A stretch of DNA of 64,000 nucleotides from Chitinophaga pinensis (GTDB taxonomy: Bacteria > Bacteroidota > Bacteroidia > Chitinophagales > Chitinophagaceae): positions 1 through 64,000 of the forward strand of contig CAMCMP010000008.1 of NCBI GenBank assembly GCA_945876095.1. The letters are read 5' to 3'. The notes beneath the pieces are model-generated. The model was not told where the DNA came from. It saw nothing but the letters and a program-made list of their open reading frames with translations, and did no database searches. Positions 54,418-64,000 of this stretch are shown here, piece by piece. The position numbers and the translations under genes were made by a program. Each line of letters opens with the position of its first letter. Positions within the stretch are counted from its first letter, which is position 1.

Positions 54418-54539
54418 ATTGTAGTGTTGGTTTTTCAAAACTACCAAAATTTTACAAATCAATTTCTAATATTTGAAAATGATTTTTTAAAAAAGGCCAT
54501 ACAAGACATTGTGATTTAAATAAACTTCTAAAAACAAAA

Positions 54540-54566
54540 AACCCGTTAGGGATTACCTAACGGGTT
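54540..54566 (-). terminator. Terminator of rpsT
   Basis: AACCCGTTAGG and CCTAACGGGTT form an 11-bp perfect stem with a 5-nt loop; on the minus strand a long T-run (TTTTTGTTTTT) follows. It lies 25 bp after the S20 stop. Confidence 0.9.
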
Positions 54567-54591
54567 GTAAATATATTACAGAAAGTAAAAC

Positions 54592-54849
54592 TTACTTTGC
54601 TAATGAATTGATTTTTTTAGCTAGTTTGCTTTTTAAATTAGCCGCTTTGTTTTTGTGGATTGTTCCACGCTTTGCTAATTTATCAATCATAGATGCTACA
54701 ATCGGTTGCTTAGCAGAAGCACTTGATTTATCATCTATTGCTTTAATGTCACGAATAGCATTACGAGTTGTTTTACCATAATAACGGTTACGTTCGTTAC
54801 GCTTGCTGCTCTGACGCACATCTTTCTTAGTTGCTGAATGGTTTGCCAT
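54592..54849 (-). CDS. rpsT: 30S ribosomal protein S20
   Basis: This 85-residue, Lys/Ala-rich protein binds 16S rRNA. It starts MANHSATKKDVRQSSKRNER and continues with NAIRDIKAIDDKSSASAKQP and AKRGTIHKNKAANLKSKLAK, the typical S20 pattern of three helices. Single-gene unit with a TATCTTTG -7 box (54878-54871, minus strand) and its own terminator. Confidence 0.96.
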   Translation of the reverse strand: MANHSATKKDVRQSSKRNERNRYYGKTTRNAIRDIKAIDDKSSASAKQPIVASMIDKLAKRGTIHKNKAANLKSKLAKKINSLAK

Positions 54850-55307
54850 TTAAATCTTAATTTAGGGCTGCAAAGATAGGGATTTCAAATAATAAATTGA
54901 TATTATTAAGAAAGGAATTTTAAAAATCCATGTTTTAAGCTAAAAAATTTGTTTTTAGGCATCATATTATTCCAATTTAATTGGTCATATTTCTTATTTA
55001 CAAGCTTTTTTCTGATTTTTTTTACCTAACAAAAGGTGAAAAAGGGCTTACAAATCTTAATTTATACAAAATCTCTACCTAAGCTCATTTTTAATTAAAA
55101 TTTATTTCGGAGGTTTTTCATAAGTAGGAAAGTAATTTATGCGGTTTTTCTTCTTCCTAGGATAATATTTCACTTAGATTTTGGGATGAGCTGAAATTGA
55201 TATTATTTTTTAATAATGTAATACCCTCTTCATACTTTTTTCTAAAGCATAAATGCCCGATATTTGTAATCTAAAATTAAAGAAGCCACACAAATTTTCT
55301 ATTTACA
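54850..55307. other. Divergent intergenic region between rpsT and sucA
   Basis: About 460 bp of AT-rich sequence. The rpsT -7 box is at 54871-54878. No RNA gene, repeat or clear sucA promoter could be recognised. Confidence 0.4.
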
Positions 55308-58055
55308 ATGAAGGATTTTCAGTACATCACTAACCCCCATCCGGCATACATCGAAAGCCTTTACCAAGATTTTATAAAAAACCCTTCCAGTATTGATATT
55401 GAAATGCGGAAATTTTTTGAGGGTTTTGATTTTGCTGTCAGCATGTCAAGTGGAGGAGAAAAAATAGCTCCAACTGTTAATACTGATTCCCAAAGCAAAT
55501 TTCAATTTGATAAGGAACTAAGCGTTTATCAGTTAATTCAGGCATATAGGAGAAAAGGTCATCTTGTTGCTACTACCAATCCCATACGTGAACGTAAAGA
55601 TCGAAAAGCTAATCTTACGCTAGAAAGTTACGGATTAAGTGAAGCAGATCTTTCTACCAGCTTTGAAATAGGAAAATTTGTTGGATTAGGAAAAGCTACC
55701 CTTCAAACGATTATTACACATTTACAAAAATGCTATACCAATAATTTGGGTGTAGAATTTAGAGCAGATACAAGTACTAGAAAAATGGAATGGATGATAC
55801 ATGCAGTTGAGCATACCATGCTTCAGCCAGTTCCATTGCAACAAAGAAAAAGAATATTACAAAAATTGAATGAAGGTGTAATGTTCGAAAAATTTCTTCA
55901 CACTAAATATATTGGACAAAAAAGGTTTTCTCTTGAAGGAGGTGAAACTACTATTGCGGCATTGGATGCAATCATTGATATTGCTTCGCAAAATAGTGTA
56001 CAGGAAGTGGTGATAGGAATGGCCCATCGAGGAAGGCTTAATATTTTAGCCAATATTTTGGGTAAAACCTATGAGCAAATCTTTAGTGAGTTTGAAGGAA
56101 CTGCTACTCCAGATACTACGATGGGAAGTGGTGATGTGAAATATCACTTAGGATATAGCAGTGATATTATTAGTGCATCTGGAAATAAAATCAATTTAAA
56201 ACTTTGTCCTAATCCTTCGCATTTGGAAGCTGTAGATCCAGTGGTAATAGGATTTTCAAGGTGTAAGGCGGATGTAATGTACAATAGTGATTTTGATAAA
56301 ATATTGCCTATTCTTATTCATGGAGATGCTTCAGTGGCAGGACAGGGTGTTGTTTATGAAGTGTTGCAAATGTCTAAATTGAAGGGTTACTATACTGGTG
56401 GCACCATTCATTTTATCATTAATAATCAAATAGGATTTACAACTGATTTTGATGATGCTCGAAGTGCTGACTATTGCACTTCTGTTGCGGCGATGGTGAA
56501 GGCTCCTGTGCTACATGTAAATGGAGATGATCCCGAAGCCGTGGTAAAAGCAGTTGAAATAGCCACCAGATATCGGCAGGAATTTAATAGTGATATATTT
56601 ATTGATATGGTTTGCTATCGCAAGCATGGTCATAATGAAGGGGATGAGCCTAAATTTACTCAACCTCAATTGTATGCTTTAATTGACAAGCATCCCAATC
56701 CAAGAGAAGTATATACTCAGTATCTCATAGAGAATGGGGAACCTGATGCAAAAGCGTTGGCTAAAGAAATGGAACAGAAGTTTCTTGCCGATTTGCAGGA
56801 AAGATTAGATGAGGTAAAACAAAATCCTTTGCCTTATAGTTTTCAAAAGCCAGAGCTTTGGTGGAATAATCTTAGAAGAGCCGTTCCAGCAGATTTTGAA
56901 TCCTCACCGGTTACAGCAATTAGTAAAAAAGAGTTTATTTCATTGTTTGACCAATTAATGAAATGGCCAGAAGATTTCAAACCGCTAAAAAAGGTAGAGA
57001 AATTATTACAGGATAAAATAAAGTTGAAAACTGACCATCAAAAAGTTGATTGGGCAACAGCTGAACTATTGGCATATGGCAGTTTATTATTAGAGGGTAA
57101 GGATGTACGGATGAGTGGGCAAGATGTTAAGAGAGGCACATTCAGTCATAGGCATGCGGTTTTGTATGATGAGACCAACAATGCTGAATATAATCGCTTG
57201 AATTATTTAAGTGATTCGCAGACTCCATTTCGTATTTATAATTCTTTATTGAGTGAATATGCAGTACTTGGTTTTGAATTTGGTTACTCCATGGCTAATC
57301 CTAATGCATTGGTGATATGGGAAGCACAGTTTGGTGATTTTTGTAACGGTGCCCAAACGATGATTGATCAATTTATTGCAGCTGCTGAAACAAAGTGGCA
57401 AAGGATGAATGGATTGGTAATGTTGCTTCCTCATGGTTATGAAGGCCAAGGGCCCGAGCATAGCAGTGCTAGGATGGAGCGGTTTTTACAAATGTGTGCA
57501 GAATCAAATATGGTGATTACCAATGTGACCACTGCAGCAAATTTTTTCCATGTACTGCGCAGACAATTAGCTTGGCAATTTAGAAAGCCATTGATTAATT
57601 TTTCTCCGAAAGCAAATTTACGCCACCCAGGAAGCTACAGTTTAGAAGCTGACTTTACTAAGGGAGGTTTTAAAGAAGTAATCGACGATGAATTAGTAAA
57701 CAATGCAGGGGAAGTAAAAAAAGTTATACTGTGTTCTGGAAAAATGTATTTTGATTTGGCAGAAAAGCAACTAAAAGATAATCGAAAGGATATAGCATTG
57801 ATCAGGTTGGAACAGATTCATCCTTTACCTCAAAATCAGTTAGACTCACTTCATGATAAATATAAAATGGCTAAATGGTTTTGGGTGCAAGAAGAACCAT
57901 TGAATATGGGAGCTGCAACGTTTTTAAAAATGAATTTGAAGAATATAAATTTCGGCATAGTCAGTAGAACGGCTAGTGCTTCTACTGCCACTGGATATGC
58001 TAAAATTCATATCAAGGAACAATTAGAAATTATTGAAAAAGCATTTTCAATTTAA
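55308..58055 (+). CDS. sucA: 2-oxoglutarate dehydrogenase E1 component
   Basis: This 915-residue thiamine-diphosphate enzyme of the TCA cycle has the N-terminal SucA helix ([21 protein letters not shown]), GAHRGRLN-type segment ([13 protein letters not shown]), and a thiamine-diphosphate site [17 protein letters not shown] with [37 protein letters not shown], a C-terminal transketolase domain ([34 protein letters not shown]) and the final [10 protein letters not shown] complete the architecture. It is followed at 40 bp by sucB; together they form the specific E1 and E2 of the complex. E3 is not encoded here. Confidence 0.97.
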   Translation: MKDFQYITNPHPAYIESLYQDFIKNPSSIDIEMRKFFEGFDFAVSMSSGGEKIAPTVNTDSQSKFQFDKELSVYQLIQAYRRKGHLVATTNPIRERKDRKANLTLESYGLSEADLSTSFEIGKFVGLGKATLQTIITHLQKCYTNNLGVEFRADTSTRKMEWMIHAVEHTMLQPVPLQQRKRILQKLNEGVMFEKFLHTKYIGQKRFSLEGGETTIAALDAIIDIASQNSVQEVVIGMAHRGRLNILANILGKTYEQIFSEFEGTATPDTTMGSGDVKYHLGYSSDIISASGNKINLKLCPNPSHLEAVDPVVIGFSRCKADVMYNSDFDKILPILIHGDASVAGQGVVYEVLQMSKLKGYYTGGTIHFIINNQIGFTTDFDDARSADYCTSVAAMVKAPVLHVNGDDPEAVVKAVEIATRYRQEFNSDIFIDMVCYRKHGHNEGDEPKFTQPQLYALIDKHPNPREVYTQYLIENGEPDAKALAKEMEQKFLADLQERLDEVKQNPLPYSFQKPELWWNNLRRAVPADFESSPVTAISKKEFISLFDQLMKWPEDFKPLKKVEKLLQDKIKLKTDHQKVDWATAELLAYGSLLLEGKDVRMSGQDVKRGTFSHRHAVLYDETNNAEYNRLNYLSDSQTPFRIYNSLLSEYAVLGFEFGYSMANPNALVIWEAQFGDFCNGAQTMIDQFIAAAETKWQRMNGLVMLLPHGYEGQGPEHSSARMERFLQMCAESNMVITNVTTAANFFHVLRRQLAWQFRKPLINFSPKANLRHPGSYSLEADFTKGGFKEVIDDELVNNAGEVKKVILCSGKMYFDLAEKQLKDNRKDIALIRLEQIHPLPQNQLDSLHDKYKMAKWFWVQEEPLNMGAATFLKMNLKNINFGIVSRTASASTATGYAKIHIKEQLEIIEKAFSI

Positions 58056-58095
58056 CTTAAATTTTAACCGAATTTTAAATAAATATTTAATTACA

Positions 58096-59304
58096 ATGGC
58101 AATAGAGATTAAAGTGCCTTCCGTTGGGGAGAGCATCACAGAAGTAACATTGGTTAAGTGGCTCAAAAAGGATGGAGAATGGGTTGAACGTGATGAAGTA
58201 ATTGCAGAATTGGAAAGTGAAAAAGCAACTTTTGAAATAAATGCAGAGCAGGCGGGTGTTTTGAAGACAGTGGCATTAGAAGGAGCTTCTTTAAAAATAG
58301 GGGATATTGCCTGTAGTATTGATAATGCAGCTACTCGTCCGGCAAGTTCTGTCGCCGATGCTCCTGCAGCTAAAAAGGAAGAAACTGCTTCTAAATCAGC
58401 CTCTACTAAGGTTGCCAGTGACTTGAAAGCTACACCAGTAGCAGCTGCAATCATTGCGGATAAAAAGGTAGATGTAAAATCAGTTACTGCCAGTGGAAGT
58501 AACGGTAAAATTATAAAGCAGGATGTATTAGAGGCAATTAGTAATCCAGGAAGAATGCCTGGAATAGATTTATTCAGTAGAAAGGAGAATTCTCAGAAAA
58601 TGAGTAATCTTCGAAAAACGATTAGTCGTCGTTTAGTAGAAGCAAAAAATACAACTGCTATGCTCACTACTTTTAATGAAGTAGATATGAGTGCTGTAAT
58701 GGAAATAAGGTCTAAAAACAAAGATAAGTTTAAGGAAGCGCATGGGGTTAATTTGGGCTTCATGAGTTTCTTTACCAAAGCTTGTTGTTTTGCACTGCAG
58801 GAATGGCCAGCAGTGAATGCTAAGATCGACGGAGAAAATATTGTCTACCACGAATATTGTGACATTTCAATAGCGGTTTCTGCTCCTAAGGGCTTGGTGG
58901 TACCGGTGATCAGAAATGCCGAAAGTTTGAGTATGGCAGATATTGAAAAAACAGTAGTTGCGCTTGCAAATAAGGCAAAAGAAAATAAATTGACCATTGA
59001 GGAAATGAGTGGAGGTACATTTACCATTACCAATGGGGGTGTTTTTGGATCTTTGATGAGTACTCCAATAATTAATATTCCTCAAAGTGCAATTTTAGGT
59101 ATGCATAAAATTCAGGAGAGACCGATGGCTATTGGAGGCCAAGTGGTAATTAAACCAATGATGTATCTGGCGCTGAGCTACGACCATCGGTTAATTGATG
59201 GAAGAGAATCAGTAAGTTTTTTAGTAAGGGTGAAAGAGTTGCTTGAAAACCCAGCATTGCTTTTGTTTGGAAAAGATCCAGTAAAAAGTTTATTAGAATT
59301 ATAG
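58096..59304 (+). CDS. sucB: Dihydrolipoyllysine-residue succinyltransferase (E2 of 2-oxoglutarate dehydrogenase)
   Basis: The ORF track opens at 58033 inside the sucA end, but the conserved start [19 protein letters not shown] is at 58096, giving 402 residues. It has a lipoyl domain (lipoyl Lys in [11 protein letters not shown]), an Ala/Lys-rich linker, a subunit-binding domain ([18 protein letters not shown]) and a catalytic domain ([50 protein letters not shown]). Co-transcribed with sucA and followed by a terminator. It is different enough from the E2 at 32194 to serve a separate complex. Confidence 0.96.
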   Translation: MAIEIKVPSVGESITEVTLVKWLKKDGEWVERDEVIAELESEKATFEINAEQAGVLKTVALEGASLKIGDIACSIDNAATRPASSVADAPAAKKEETASKSASTKVASDLKATPVAAAIIADKKVDVKSVTASGSNGKIIKQDVLEAISNPGRMPGIDLFSRKENSQKMSNLRKTISRRLVEAKNTTAMLTTFNEVDMSAVMEIRSKNKDKFKEAHGVNLGFMSFFTKACCFALQEWPAVNAKIDGENIVYHEYCDISIAVSAPKGLVVPVIRNAESLSMADIEKTVVALANKAKENKLTIEEMSGGTFTITNGGVFGSLMSTPIINIPQSAILGMHKIQERPMAIGGQVVIKPMMYLALSYDHRLIDGRESVSFLVRVKELLENPALLLFGKDPVKSLLEL

Positions 59305-59326
59305 GGTTTAAATAAAATTTTGTTTG

Positions 59327-59356
59327 CGGCTGGATTTTATCCGGCCGTTTATTTTT
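59327..59356 (+). terminator. Terminator of sucAB
   Basis: CGGCTGGAT (59327-59335) pairs with ATCCGGCCG (59339-59347; one G-T pair), a tight 3-nt loop, followed by TTTATTTTT. Confidence 0.82.
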
Positions 59357-59363
59357 AAATGAA

Positions 59364-60548
59364 ATGAGTCGATTACACTCTCATATCAATAGTGCTAAAA
59401 AAATACTTGATACTTATCAGGGAGATAAACCTTTTGCCATTTTTTTGAAACAATTTTTTGCTTCCAATAAAAAATATGGCTCTAAGGATAGAAAGTCAAT
59501 TGCATCACTCTGTTTCCATTATTTTAGAATGGGCAAGGCTTTTACTAATATTTCTATTGAAGAAAAATTGCTTATCGCTACTTTTTTGTGCGAAACAAAA
59601 GACTCTTTATTATTGCAAGATTTGAAGCCAGAGTGGAATGAAAAAATTTCACTTCCAGTTAGTGAAAAAATATCTTTACTGGGACAAAATAGTTCTCTTT
59701 TGGATTTTTTCCAGTTCAGTGATTTACTAAGCTCAGGAATTGAAACCGATGCCTTTAGTCTTTCAATGTTGATTCAACCCGATCTATTTATTCGTATTCG
59801 ACCTAAATCAAAAGATACTGTAATCAATCAATTACAGCAATCCGGTTATTATTGGCAGCTAATGAATGAACATTGTGTTCGGTTAAAAAATTCAGACAAA
59901 GTCGCTGATTTTTTTAAGCTTGATAAAGAAGTAGTGATACAAGATGCTAATTCACAGAAAGTGCTTGATTTTTTAAAGCAGCCAGGCTTATTGGAAAATT
60001 CTGTTGGAAATAATTCTTTGTCAGTGTGGGATTGTTGTGCTGCAAGTGGAGGTAAATCTATTTTGCTTACGGATGTGCTAGATCGAAAAATTGATCTAAC
60101 GGTTTCTGATGTCCGAGAAAGTATTTTGACAAATCTTCATCAACGTTTTAAATCAGCTGAAATCATTAACTATGAATCCTTCATAACTGACCTTAGTAGT
60201 TCGAGTCATCAATCGATAAAGTCAGATTTTGATCTCATTATTTGTGATGCACCTTGCAGTGGAAGTGGTACTTGGGGAAGAACGCCTGAGCAACTTGTTT
60301 TTTTTAAGAAGACATCTCTAAAATATTATGCTGAATTGCAACAGAAAATTGTTAACAATGCAATCACTCATCTAAAGCCAGGTGGTTTATTGGTCTATAT
60401 TACCTGTTCTGTTTTCAAAGCTGAAAATGAAATGGTGGTGAATTTCGTAACAGAATCTCTGGAATGTAAATTGATTGATATGCAATTATTAAAAGGATAT
60501 CATCAGCGTTCAGATAGTATGTTTGTGGCTATTTTTAAGAAAGGGTAG
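59364..60548 (+). CDS. RsmB/NOL1/NSUN-family RNA cytosine-C5 methyltransferase
   Basis: This 394-residue SAM-dependent methyltransferase has an N-terminal NusB-like helical part (residues 1-120). Its core shows the SAM site DCCAASGGKSILLTDVL, the motif IV ICDAPCSGSGTWGRTPEQL (Cys that releases product) and the motif VI YITCSVFKAENE (catalytic Cys). Both Cys needed for the reaction are present. Likely target is a cytosine in rRNA or tRNA; the exact site is not evident. Its end overlaps the end of mnmA on the opposite strand by 14 bp. Confidence 0.9.
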   Translation: MSRLHSHINSAKKILDTYQGDKPFAIFLKQFFASNKKYGSKDRKSIASLCFHYFRMGKAFTNISIEEKLLIATFLCETKDSLLLQDLKPEWNEKISLPVSEKISLLGQNSSLLDFFQFSDLLSSGIETDAFSLSMLIQPDLFIRIRPKSKDTVINQLQQSGYYWQLMNEHCVRLKNSDKVADFFKLDKEVVIQDANSQKVLDFLKQPGLLENSVGNNSLSVWDCCAASGGKSILLTDVLDRKIDLTVSDVRESILTNLHQRFKSAEIINYESFITDLSSSSHQSIKSDFDLIICDAPCSGSGTWGRTPEQLVFFKKTSLKYYAELQQKIVNNAITHLKPGGLLVYITCSVFKAENEMVVNFVTESLECKLIDMQLLKGYHQRSDSMFVAIFKKG

Positions 60549-61653
60549 AAAATTCACTGCGTTGAATTATTCCTCCGCCAACAACGTCATCTCCCTCGTA
60601 AAACACTGCACTTTGGCCAGGTGCAATTCCTTTTACTTTTTCAAAAAAACGAACTGATAAACCGTTGTCTGTTTTGTATAGATTACTAAATGCACCTTTG
60701 TCCTTGTACCTGATTTTTGTATGCATTTCCATGCCTTCGGTAAATCCCTCATATTTTATCCAATTTATCTTGGATACAACCATTTCATCTCCTTTCAAGT
60801 CTTCTTCTTCTCCCAACACAATAGTATTGGTATCTGGGTCAATGCTAGTTACAAAGGCTGGTTTTCCTAGTGCAATATCAAGACCTTTTCTTTGTCCAAT
60901 TGTATAAAAAGGATAACCTTTATGTTGTCCAATAATTCTACCTGTTTTATCAATAAAATTTCAACCTTTCACTTTTTCTTCTAATCCTTCTACATTTCTT
61001 TTTAAGAATCCTCTGTAATCATTATCGGGTACAAAACAAATTTCATAACTCTCTGCTTTTTTAGCTAATTCAGGGTAGCCGAAATCATGTGCCATTTGTC
61101 GGATAGCAGTTTTATGGTAGGTGCCCAGCGGTAGAAGGGTGCGACTTAGTAAATCTTGCTGAAGTCCCCAGAGTACATAACTTTGGTCTTTGGTTTCATC
61201 AATTCCTTTTCTGATAAAATACCTTCCGTTAGTGTGTTGATGAACCTGGGCATAGTGGCCGGTTGCAATAAAATCGCAACCAAGGGCATCAGCTCTTTTT
61301 AATAAAGCGCGCCATTTAATATGGGTATTGCACATCACACATGGATTAGGTGTTCGCCCAGCGATGTACTCTTCTACAAAATTTTCAATTACAAAATCAC
61401 CAAATTCTTCGCGGATATCTAAAATAAAATGGGGAAATCCATGTTGAACAGCTGCTTGACGTGCATCATTGAAACTATCAAGGTTGCAGCAGCCTGTTTC
61501 CTTTTTTCCAGTAGTGCCAACGCTGGTGGCATAATCCCAAGTCTTCATAGTAATGCCAATCACCTCATAACCTTGTTTATGGAGCATAAGGGCAGCAACG
61601 GTACTATCTATACCACCACTCATGGCCATTAACACTTTTCCTTTTTTACTCAT
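60535..61653 (-). pseudogene. mnmA: tRNA-specific 2-thiouridylase MnmA, interrupted by an in-frame TGA
   Basis: Reading the minus strand from 61653, the frame gives an almost complete MnmA: PP-loop AMSGGIDSTVAAL, CCNLDSFNDAR, TPNPCVMCNTHIKW (nucleophile Cys), FIATGHYAQV, KDQSYVLWGL, YEICFVPDNDYRGFL. A TGA follows at 60963-60961. Directly after it the same frame continues for another 140 codons as expected (NFIDKTGRIIGQHKGYPFYT, GQRKGLDIALGKPAFV, SIDPDTNTIVLGEEED to the TAA at 60535). Only one codon is wrong; family sequences usually have Gly at this place, so GGA to TGA is the simplest change. MnmA adds the 2-thio group to wobble uridine of Lys/Glu/Gln tRNAs. It is either a recent loss, an assembly error, or readthrough. 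A TATCTTTG -7 box lies at 61678-61671. Confidence 0.9.
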
Positions 61654-61770
61654 ATCTAAATGCTTCGATGCAAAGATACCATTTTGGTATTTAATAAGAT
61701 AGTTGAATACTCCTCTGGCTTAAGTTTAAGCGATAAAATAGCAGTTACTGAAATGATTCCTAACTGATCC

Positions 61771-62001
61771 CTATTCATGGTTATAGCTTTGAACTTTGAT
61801 GTATAAATCCTCCACTTTTTTGCGTGCCCAATCAGTTTTACGGAGAAATTTTAAGCTAGATTGGATACTCGGATTATCTATAAAGCAATTGATTCGAATG
61901 AGATTACCTAACTCCTCCCACCCAATTTTTTCTACTAAAAATTGTAAAATACTTTCTAAAGTTTTCCCATGAAGCGGATTGTTTTTTTGCGATGTATTCA
62001 T
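61771..62001 (-). CDS. VF530 (DUF2132) family small protein
   Basis: The ORF opens at 62103, overlapping the IDH end, but the family start is the Met at 62001 ([19 protein letters not shown]), giving 76 residues. The signatures [23 protein letters not shown] and [22 protein letters not shown] make up the conserved VF530 domain, a small helical fold proposed to bind DNA. The icd terminator lies upstream of this start, so it probably has its own promoter. Confidence 0.85.
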   Translation of the reverse strand: MNTSQKNNPLHGKTLESILQFLVEKIGWEELGNLIRINCFIDNPSIQSSLKFLRKTDWARKKVEDLYIKVQSYNHE

Positions 62002-62045
62002 TTCTAAACTTTGATCAAGTTGAAATTTAATTATTCGAGTATTAA

Positions 62046-62071
62046 AAAGGGCAACCCATTGGTCGCCCTTT
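62046..62071 (-). terminator. Terminator of the NADP-isocitrate dehydrogenase gene
   Basis: AAAGGGC...GCCCTTT form a stem that extends inward with GACC/GGTT-type pairs on the minus strand, followed by TTTAATA. It lies 25 bp after the IDH stop codon. Confidence 0.7.
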
Positions 62072-62095
62072 CTGGATTTATAAGAAATAATAAAA

Positions 62096-63331
62096 CTATC
62101 CAATATTCATTTTCTTTTTCAGATTGGCATCGATGGCATCCAAAAATTCCTCTGTGTACAAATAATGTTCACCATGATTTACTTTATTACCATGAATACA
62201 AACCGCTAAATCTTTAGTCATTTTTCCACTTTCTACTGTTTCAATACAAACAGTTTCTAGGGCTTCACAAAAATCAATCAGTGTCTGATTATTATCGAGT
62301 TTACCTCTAAATGCTAGGCCTCTTGTCCAAGCAAAAATGGATGCAATTGGATTGGTAGAAGTTGATTTACCTGCTTGATGGTCTCTATAGTGGCGCGTTA
62401 CAGTTCCGTGTGCTGCTTCTGATTCCATTGTTGTGCCGTCTGGTGTGATTAATACAGAGGTCATTAATCCCAAACTACCAAATCCTTGTGCAACGGTATC
62501 ACTTTGTACATCTCCGTCGTAATTTTTACAAGCCCATACAAAATTACCATTCCATTTAAGCGCACTTGCTACCATGTCATCAATTAATCGGTGCTCATAG
62601 GTAATGCCTGCTTGTTGATAGGAAGTTTTAAATTCAGCTTGATAAATATTTTCAAAAATATCTTTAAAACGTCCATCATATTTTTTAAGGATGGTGTTTT
62701 TAGTAGAAAGGTAAAGAGGCCATTTTTTACTAAGGGCCATATTGAAGCAGCTTCTTGCAAAACCCATAATACTTTCATCAGTATTGTACATAGACATCGC
62801 TACACCATCCCCCTTGAAATTATATACTTCAAAAACTTGTGGCTCACCACCGCCTTCAGGAGTGAAGGTCATAGTTAACTTCCCTTTTCCTTTAATAACA
62901 GTATCGGTTGCGCGATATTGGTCACCGAAAGCATGACGACCTACGATAATAGGTGCAGTCCAGTTGGTTACCAAGCGAGGTACATTTTGCATTACAATGG
63001 GCTCTCTAAATACAGTACCATCTAAAATATTTCTGATGGTTCCATTAGGACTTTTCCACATTTGCTTTAGTCCAAACTCTTTAACTCTAGCTTCATCAGG
63101 AGTGATGGTAGCGCATTTGATACCTACTCCAAATTCTTTGATAGCATTCGCTGCATCAATGGTCACTTGGTCATTGGTCTCATCGCGATATTCCATTCCT
63201 AGGTCATAATATTTAATGTCCAGTTCTAGATAAGGCACAATCAATTTGTCTTTAATAAATTTCCAGATGATTCTTGTCATCTCATCGCCATCTAGTTCTA
63301 CTACTGGATTGGCTACTTTAATTTTACTCAT
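62096..63331 (-). CDS. NADP-dependent isocitrate dehydrogenase, eukaryotic-like (homodimeric type)
   Basis: This 411-residue enzyme oxidatively decarboxylates isocitrate to 2-oxoglutarate. It matches the eukaryotic-type NADP-IDH subfamily: [23 protein letters not shown] start, [94 protein letters not shown] and [22 protein letters not shown]. This type differs from the bacterial enzyme encoded just upstream on the same strand. A TACATTTG -7 box at 63358-63351 gives it its own promoter. Confidence 0.95.
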   Translation of the reverse strand: MSKIKVANPVVELDGDEMTRIIWKFIKDKLIVPYLELDIKYYDLGMEYRDETNDQVTIDAANAIKEFGVGIKCATITPDEARVKEFGLKQMWKSPNGTIRNILDGTVFREPIVMQNVPRLVTNWTAPIIVGRHAFGDQYRATDTVIKGKGKLTMTFTPEGGGEPQVFEVYNFKGDGVAMSMYNTDESIMGFARSCFNMALSKKWPLYLSTKNTILKKYDGRFKDIFENIYQAEFKTSYQQAGITYEHRLIDDMVASALKWNGNFVWACKNYDGDVQSDTVAQGFGSLGLMTSVLITPDGTTMESEAAHGTVTRHYRDHQAGKSTSTNPIASIFAWTRGLAFRGKLDNNQTLIDFCEALETVCIETVESGKMTKDLAVCIHGNKVNHGEHYLYTEEFLDAIDANLKKKMNIG

Positions 63332-63399
63332 GGGGTTATTTTTAATTTTGCAAATGTACTGTAAGGAATATAAATAAGCTAAGAGTTGATTATTTGATA

Positions 63400-64000
63400 C
63401 TAAAGATTTTTAATTAATTCATCAGCAAATTCGCTCGTCTTTAGTAATGTTCCTTCTTTCATTAAATTATAAAAGTCGATCGTCACTGTTTTATTACGAA
63501 TGGTTTTGCCTACTGAGTTAGTGATTAATTCGGCGGCATCTCTCCAGCCCATGTACTCTAGCATCATTACACCACTGAGTATAACAGAGGAAGGGTTCAT
63601 CGTATTAGTATTGGCAAATCTTGGGGCCGTACCATGCGTAGCTTCGAAAACAGCATGGCCAGTTAAATAATTAATATTCGCTCCAGGGGCAATTCCAATT
63701 CCACCTACTTGTGCTGCAAGTGCATCGCTTATATAATCTCCATTCAAATTAAGGGTGGCGATAACAGAATAATCCTGTGGCGCCAGTAATGCTTGCTGTA
63801 AAAAATTATCTGCAATAGCATCTTTGATAATCACTTTTCCTCCAACCGCACTTATTTTCATTTCTTCATTGGCCACCGCTTCACCGCTTTCCTTTTTAGT
63901 CCGTTCCCATTGATTCCAAGTATATACTTCGCCGCCAAATTCTCTTTCTGCTAATTCGTATCCCCAGTTTTTAAAAGCGCCTTCAGTATATTTCATGATA
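63400..64000 (-). CDS. icd: Isocitrate dehydrogenase, bacterial (Icd) type, C-terminal part; start lies beyond the window
   Basis: The last ~200 residues match the E. coli-type NADP-isocitrate dehydrogenase: [108 protein letters not shown]. The track calls a start at the Met of MKYTEGAF, but in the family this is internal and the frame stays open to the window edge, so the true start is beyond 64000. It is followed by the eukaryotic-like enzyme 68 bp later. Two different isocitrate dehydrogenases thus lie side by side. Confidence 0.92.
   Translation of the reverse strand, partial: IMKYTEGAFKNWGYELAEREFGGEVYTWNQWERTKKESGEAVANEEMKISAVGGKVIIKDAIADNFLQQALLAPQDYSVIATLNLNGDYISDALAAQVGGIGIAPGANINYLTGHAVFEATHGTAPRFANTNTMNPSSVILSGVMMLEYMGWRDAAELITNSVGKTIRNKTVTIDFYNLMKEGTLLKTSEFADELIKNL

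Noticed and set aside
60961-60963. Selenocysteine or reassigned UGA codon in mnmA
   Set aside because: Family members have no Cys or Trp at this place, no selenocysteine-type hairpin is evident after the codon, and no other gene here contains in-frame TGA. A mutation or sequence error is simpler.
1-64000. CRISPR array, prophage, toxin-antitoxin or integrase island
   Set aside because: No regularly spaced repeats, phage structural genes, toxin-antitoxin pairs or integrase genes were recognised; the only mobile-element trace is the IS110 pseudogene.

Overview
The window looks like a chromosome segment of a Bacteroidota bacterium, probably Chitinophagaceae or a close relative. The evidence is a SusC/SusD pair with Bacteroidetes-type signal and lipoprotein peptides, promoters of the form TAnnTTTG, near absence of Shine-Dalgarno sequences, strong preference for TAA/TAG stops, and the AT-rich housekeeping genes. 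All gene identities come from reading the translated sequences; no database search was possible.

Layout. (1) 1-2.3 kb: a cut-off gene end, decayed sequence and a dead IS110-type transposase gene. (2) 2.4-14.9 kb: a polysaccharide-utilisation-type locus with SusC, SusD, two DUF4185-like secreted beta-propeller proteins around an FGE/SUMF1-fold protein, a wrecked copy of an E1-alpha dehydrogenase gene, a large unrecognised secreted protein, and a GntR/UTRA regulator. (3) 15.4-29.1 kb: a class II aldolase/short-chain dehydrogenase fusion, four secreted glycosidases or glycosidase-like proteins (GH38-like, GH42, a six-hairpin type, GH92), a sugar:proton symporter and a DUF4432 mutarotase-like protein. 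(4) 29.25-35.1 kb: a compact operon with E1-alpha, E1-beta, an atypical class II aldolase, E2, a YdaE-type D-lyxose/D-mannose isomerase and a PfkB kinase. (5) 35.1-64 kb: mostly housekeeping genes (a Tat-exported TIM-barrel protein, SET, OsmC, rhodanese and CBS proteins, homoserine dehydrogenase under a SAM-I riboswitch, RecQ, UvrA, RarA, AspS, an M14 peptidase, S20, SucA/SucB, an RsmB-type methylase, MnmA with an internal stop, and two unrelated isocitrate dehydrogenases).

The most interesting system is regions 2-4 taken together. A palindrome with core CTTGTATATACAAG occurs exactly before susC, the aldolase/SDR gene, the GH38-like gene and the GH92 gene, with one mismatch before the E1-alpha operon, and with two mismatches before the dead E1-alpha copy and as a second site before GH92. 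In most copies it lies over the expected -33 element, 23-28 bp upstream of a TAnnTTTG-like -7 box. The locally encoded GntR/UTRA protein is the obvious candidate to bind it. This would join glycan uptake, periplasmic mannosidase/galactosidase-type hydrolysis, sugar import, isomerisation, phosphorylation, aldol cleavage and a dedicated 2-oxoacid dehydrogenase (without E3) into one regulon. The aldolase has lost the canonical catalytic Asp and adjacent zinc His (LDHG is LNES here), and the GH38-like enzyme has Glu for a zinc-ligand Asp, so the substrate may not be an ordinary hexose.

By eye, 2.4-29.1 kb is clearly richer in G+C than the flanks, while 29.25 kb onward resembles the AT-rich chromosome. 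This suggests an imported glycan locus placed next to a resident catabolic operon read by the same type of operator.
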